Shown piece after piece: positions 62,417 through 64,000 of a DNA stretch of 64,000 nucleotides. The notes beneath the pieces were generated by a model. That model was not told where the DNA came from. It worked only from the letters and a program-made list of their open reading frames with translations, and ran no database searches. The translations under genes were made by a program, and so were the position numbers. Position 1 is the stretch's first letter; each line of letters begins with the position of its first letter. Where the stretch lies: positions 39,402,354 to 39,466,353 of the forward strand of contig OW121849.1 in assembly GCA_933228895.1 (NCBI GenBank), given 5' to 3'. The DNA comes from Platycnemis pennipes (taxonomy: Eukaryota > Arthropoda > Insecta > Odonata > Platycnemididae).

Positions 62417-64000
62417 GTAAGGCTTTGTTTTAATGAAGTGAATAGGTCATGAATAATAAAAGAAAACATTTACATCTTGCCTAAAACCTTGAAAACTGGA
62501 AAATACCCTAAAATTTGTCACCCCTTGAATAATCTTTGAAATACCCTAGGATCTGCTGCAAGGCCCTTGAATTTTCTGAATAACCCTTCAGTAATGCAAC
62601 TATTTTGAGCTTTACACTTTTGGATTGCATGCAGTTAGTAGAGACTTTAAAGTTAGAATGGAGAGCATATCATAAATCCTGATGGAGATGCTTAGAAATC
62701 TTTATGATTTTTTTTAAAGACACGCCTAGACATTGGGTGAATGTGTAAAAATGACCTTTTCATAAGTATTGCTTATGTTTTGCACTGTTCAGTGGTTGAG
62801 AAAGTTACTAAATGAACTTTGAGAAGGTTCAGTTTTTGAAAATGTGGGTGATGACAGTGCAAAGAGAATGCAAAAAGAGCATGGCATGAAAGGTGTAGCA
62901 ACATTTGTAAATGATAAGTTGATCAAGGCAAAGTAGGCATTCTTTGAATCAAAGGCAACATAAGCAGAACCTATCCTCAGAGAGTTTAAGTTAGATACAC
63001 CAATAGTTCCTTTCCTCTAAAAAGAACATACTTAATGTAACTTTGAAAAACATCCTAAGATTTAGAAGGAAAGAAGGTATGGAAAATACTCAACTATCAA
63101 AATAGACTTAAGTAATAGCAGTCTTTTGTCAACTTCACAGGTAGATTTAGGTTTCAAGACCATGGGGGCTTTAATGGTGTATAAACCAAAGCTCTTTGTT
63201 GAATCGATTCAACATTTCAGGAAAAATTCTCTCAAATATTACATTTATGTTGTTGAAAAACATTTTTTGCTGATTTTCATCTAAGTATTATCACATATCA
63301 AGTACAAGTGTGATTTACAAAGGCATGGACGAAGCTAAAACTCACCACAACACCTCCTTGGATAAACTTTGCGCAAGGTGATCATGGGTTACCAGTTTGG
63401 AGATGATCTGAAACCAGACAGGATTAAAAGGAAGTTCAAACTGCTGTGTACTACTACTGGTTTTTAACTCTGCCAAGGAAAGATTAAACGCTTACAAGAG
63501 AACTGAAGAGTACTTGGATCATTTTTGGGTGTAGTTAATTGAAGACTGAGGAGATCAATGTGCAAATCTATTTAAAGTTTTTAAAATGATACTAAATTTG
63601 TCTCCCGAGAATGTATCTATAGGAACAGGAATTTCACATATCAAGGGATACATTATAAAAAATCTGGAAGAAGGCAACTTGATTGAACAGAGGAGTTGTG
63701 CATGATGCTGTTAACATAGGTGGTGGTAATAATTCTTTGTAGATTACTAACAAAATGATGCATGCTGCTAAAATGCTCATGTGGTTTATTGAAATGTGTG
63801 CAAAAAGCAAAACGATTTACAAATTGAAGAGGCTAAAAAGCAGTAGAGTGAGATAATATATGCTGATGAAATTAAATACCTCAAATGCAAAAAAAGAAGG
63901 AAAATAAGGATGATACAAGTGAAAGTGTGGCAAAAGTTAATGAACAAATCCGTTTCACTACATTAACCTTATTATATTTTGTATAAATATCTCAAGGTGT
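62417..64000 (+). other. Intron after the last visible exon (incomplete)
   Basis: The next mTOR exon is not reached. A degraded transposon-like coding region lies at about 62870-63960; otherwise AT-rich. Confidence 0.65.
62870..63960 (+). pseudogene. Degraded transposon-related coding relic
   Basis: Across many stops the + strand reads VDLGFKTMGALMV, EYLDHFWV, LFKVFKMILNLSPENVSIGT, then IIKNLEEGNLIEQR and KMMHAAKMLM. This order resembles the C-terminal end of a widespread hAT-like transposase family, whose copies usually show a LSxGxAxVERGFS-like motif followed by a helical NLxExSLVAQR stretch. The match is by memory of the family and weak. Confidence 0.4.

Noticed and set aside
1..64000. 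CRISPR array, operon, phage or bacterial defence system
   Set aside because: No regularly spaced repeats or prokaryotic gene organisation; the window is intron-exon structured animal DNA.

Overview
The window comes from an arthropod nuclear genome, most likely an insect with large introns. Evidence is a split gene with canonical GT-AG introns, low GC, and an insect-style repeat load (copia and Pao/BEL, PIF/Harbinger, hAT, piggyBac-like, mariner, Tigger/pogo, RTE-like LINEs, SINEs). I cannot name the species.

One host gene fills the window: the + strand gene for the protein kinase mTOR (target of rapamycin). I place 21 coding exons between 257 and 62416. All join in frame and give about 1,515 codons, collinear with roughly residues 50 to 1,500 of human mTOR. 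They cover most of the HEAT-repeat solenoid and the start of the FAT domain. The start-codon exon lies upstream. The rest of FAT, the FRB, kinase and FATC regions lie beyond 64000, so neither promoter nor terminator is visible.

Introns make up over 90% of the window and hold layered transposons. Intron 1769-9239 has a 4.5 kb TIR element with TAA target duplications and a decayed Tigger transposase inside it. Intron 11341-14251 has a 5S rRNA-derived SINE, a Pao/BEL gag fragment and an internal piece of a hAT-type family. Intron 14421-28530 has an essentially complete antisense copia element (identical 177 bp LTRs, GTTTC duplications, one 1,341-codon ORF), a 4.3 kb PIF/Harbinger element with a broken transposase exon, and a 2.5 kb TA-flanked element holding a 1 kb hAT. 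Intron 31564-34532 has a palindromic TIR element and a deleted mariner. Intron 35037-36322 has a tRNA-headed SINE with a LINE-like tail, and intron 36460-38904 a second, inverted 5S-derived SINE beside a LINE endonuclease fragment.

Intron 41283-50463 holds a deleted mariner and a five-level nest: LINE, then hAT, then small hAT, then Tigger, then piggyBac-like. A separate hAT interrupts the same LINE. Intron 50866-56301 has a hAT dimerisation fragment, a snap-back repeat and an antisense fibronectin-III-like stretch. Intron 56667-58507 has another copy of the 43.8 kb hAT family, and intron 59295-62235 has a decayed LINE. A degraded transposon-like coding region lies after the last exon.

No bacterial-type system, CRISPR array, operon or functional tRNA/rRNA gene is present. 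The best leads are the 5S-derived SINE family, the copia insertion, and the hAT family flanked by TAGGGACCCTGAAA.
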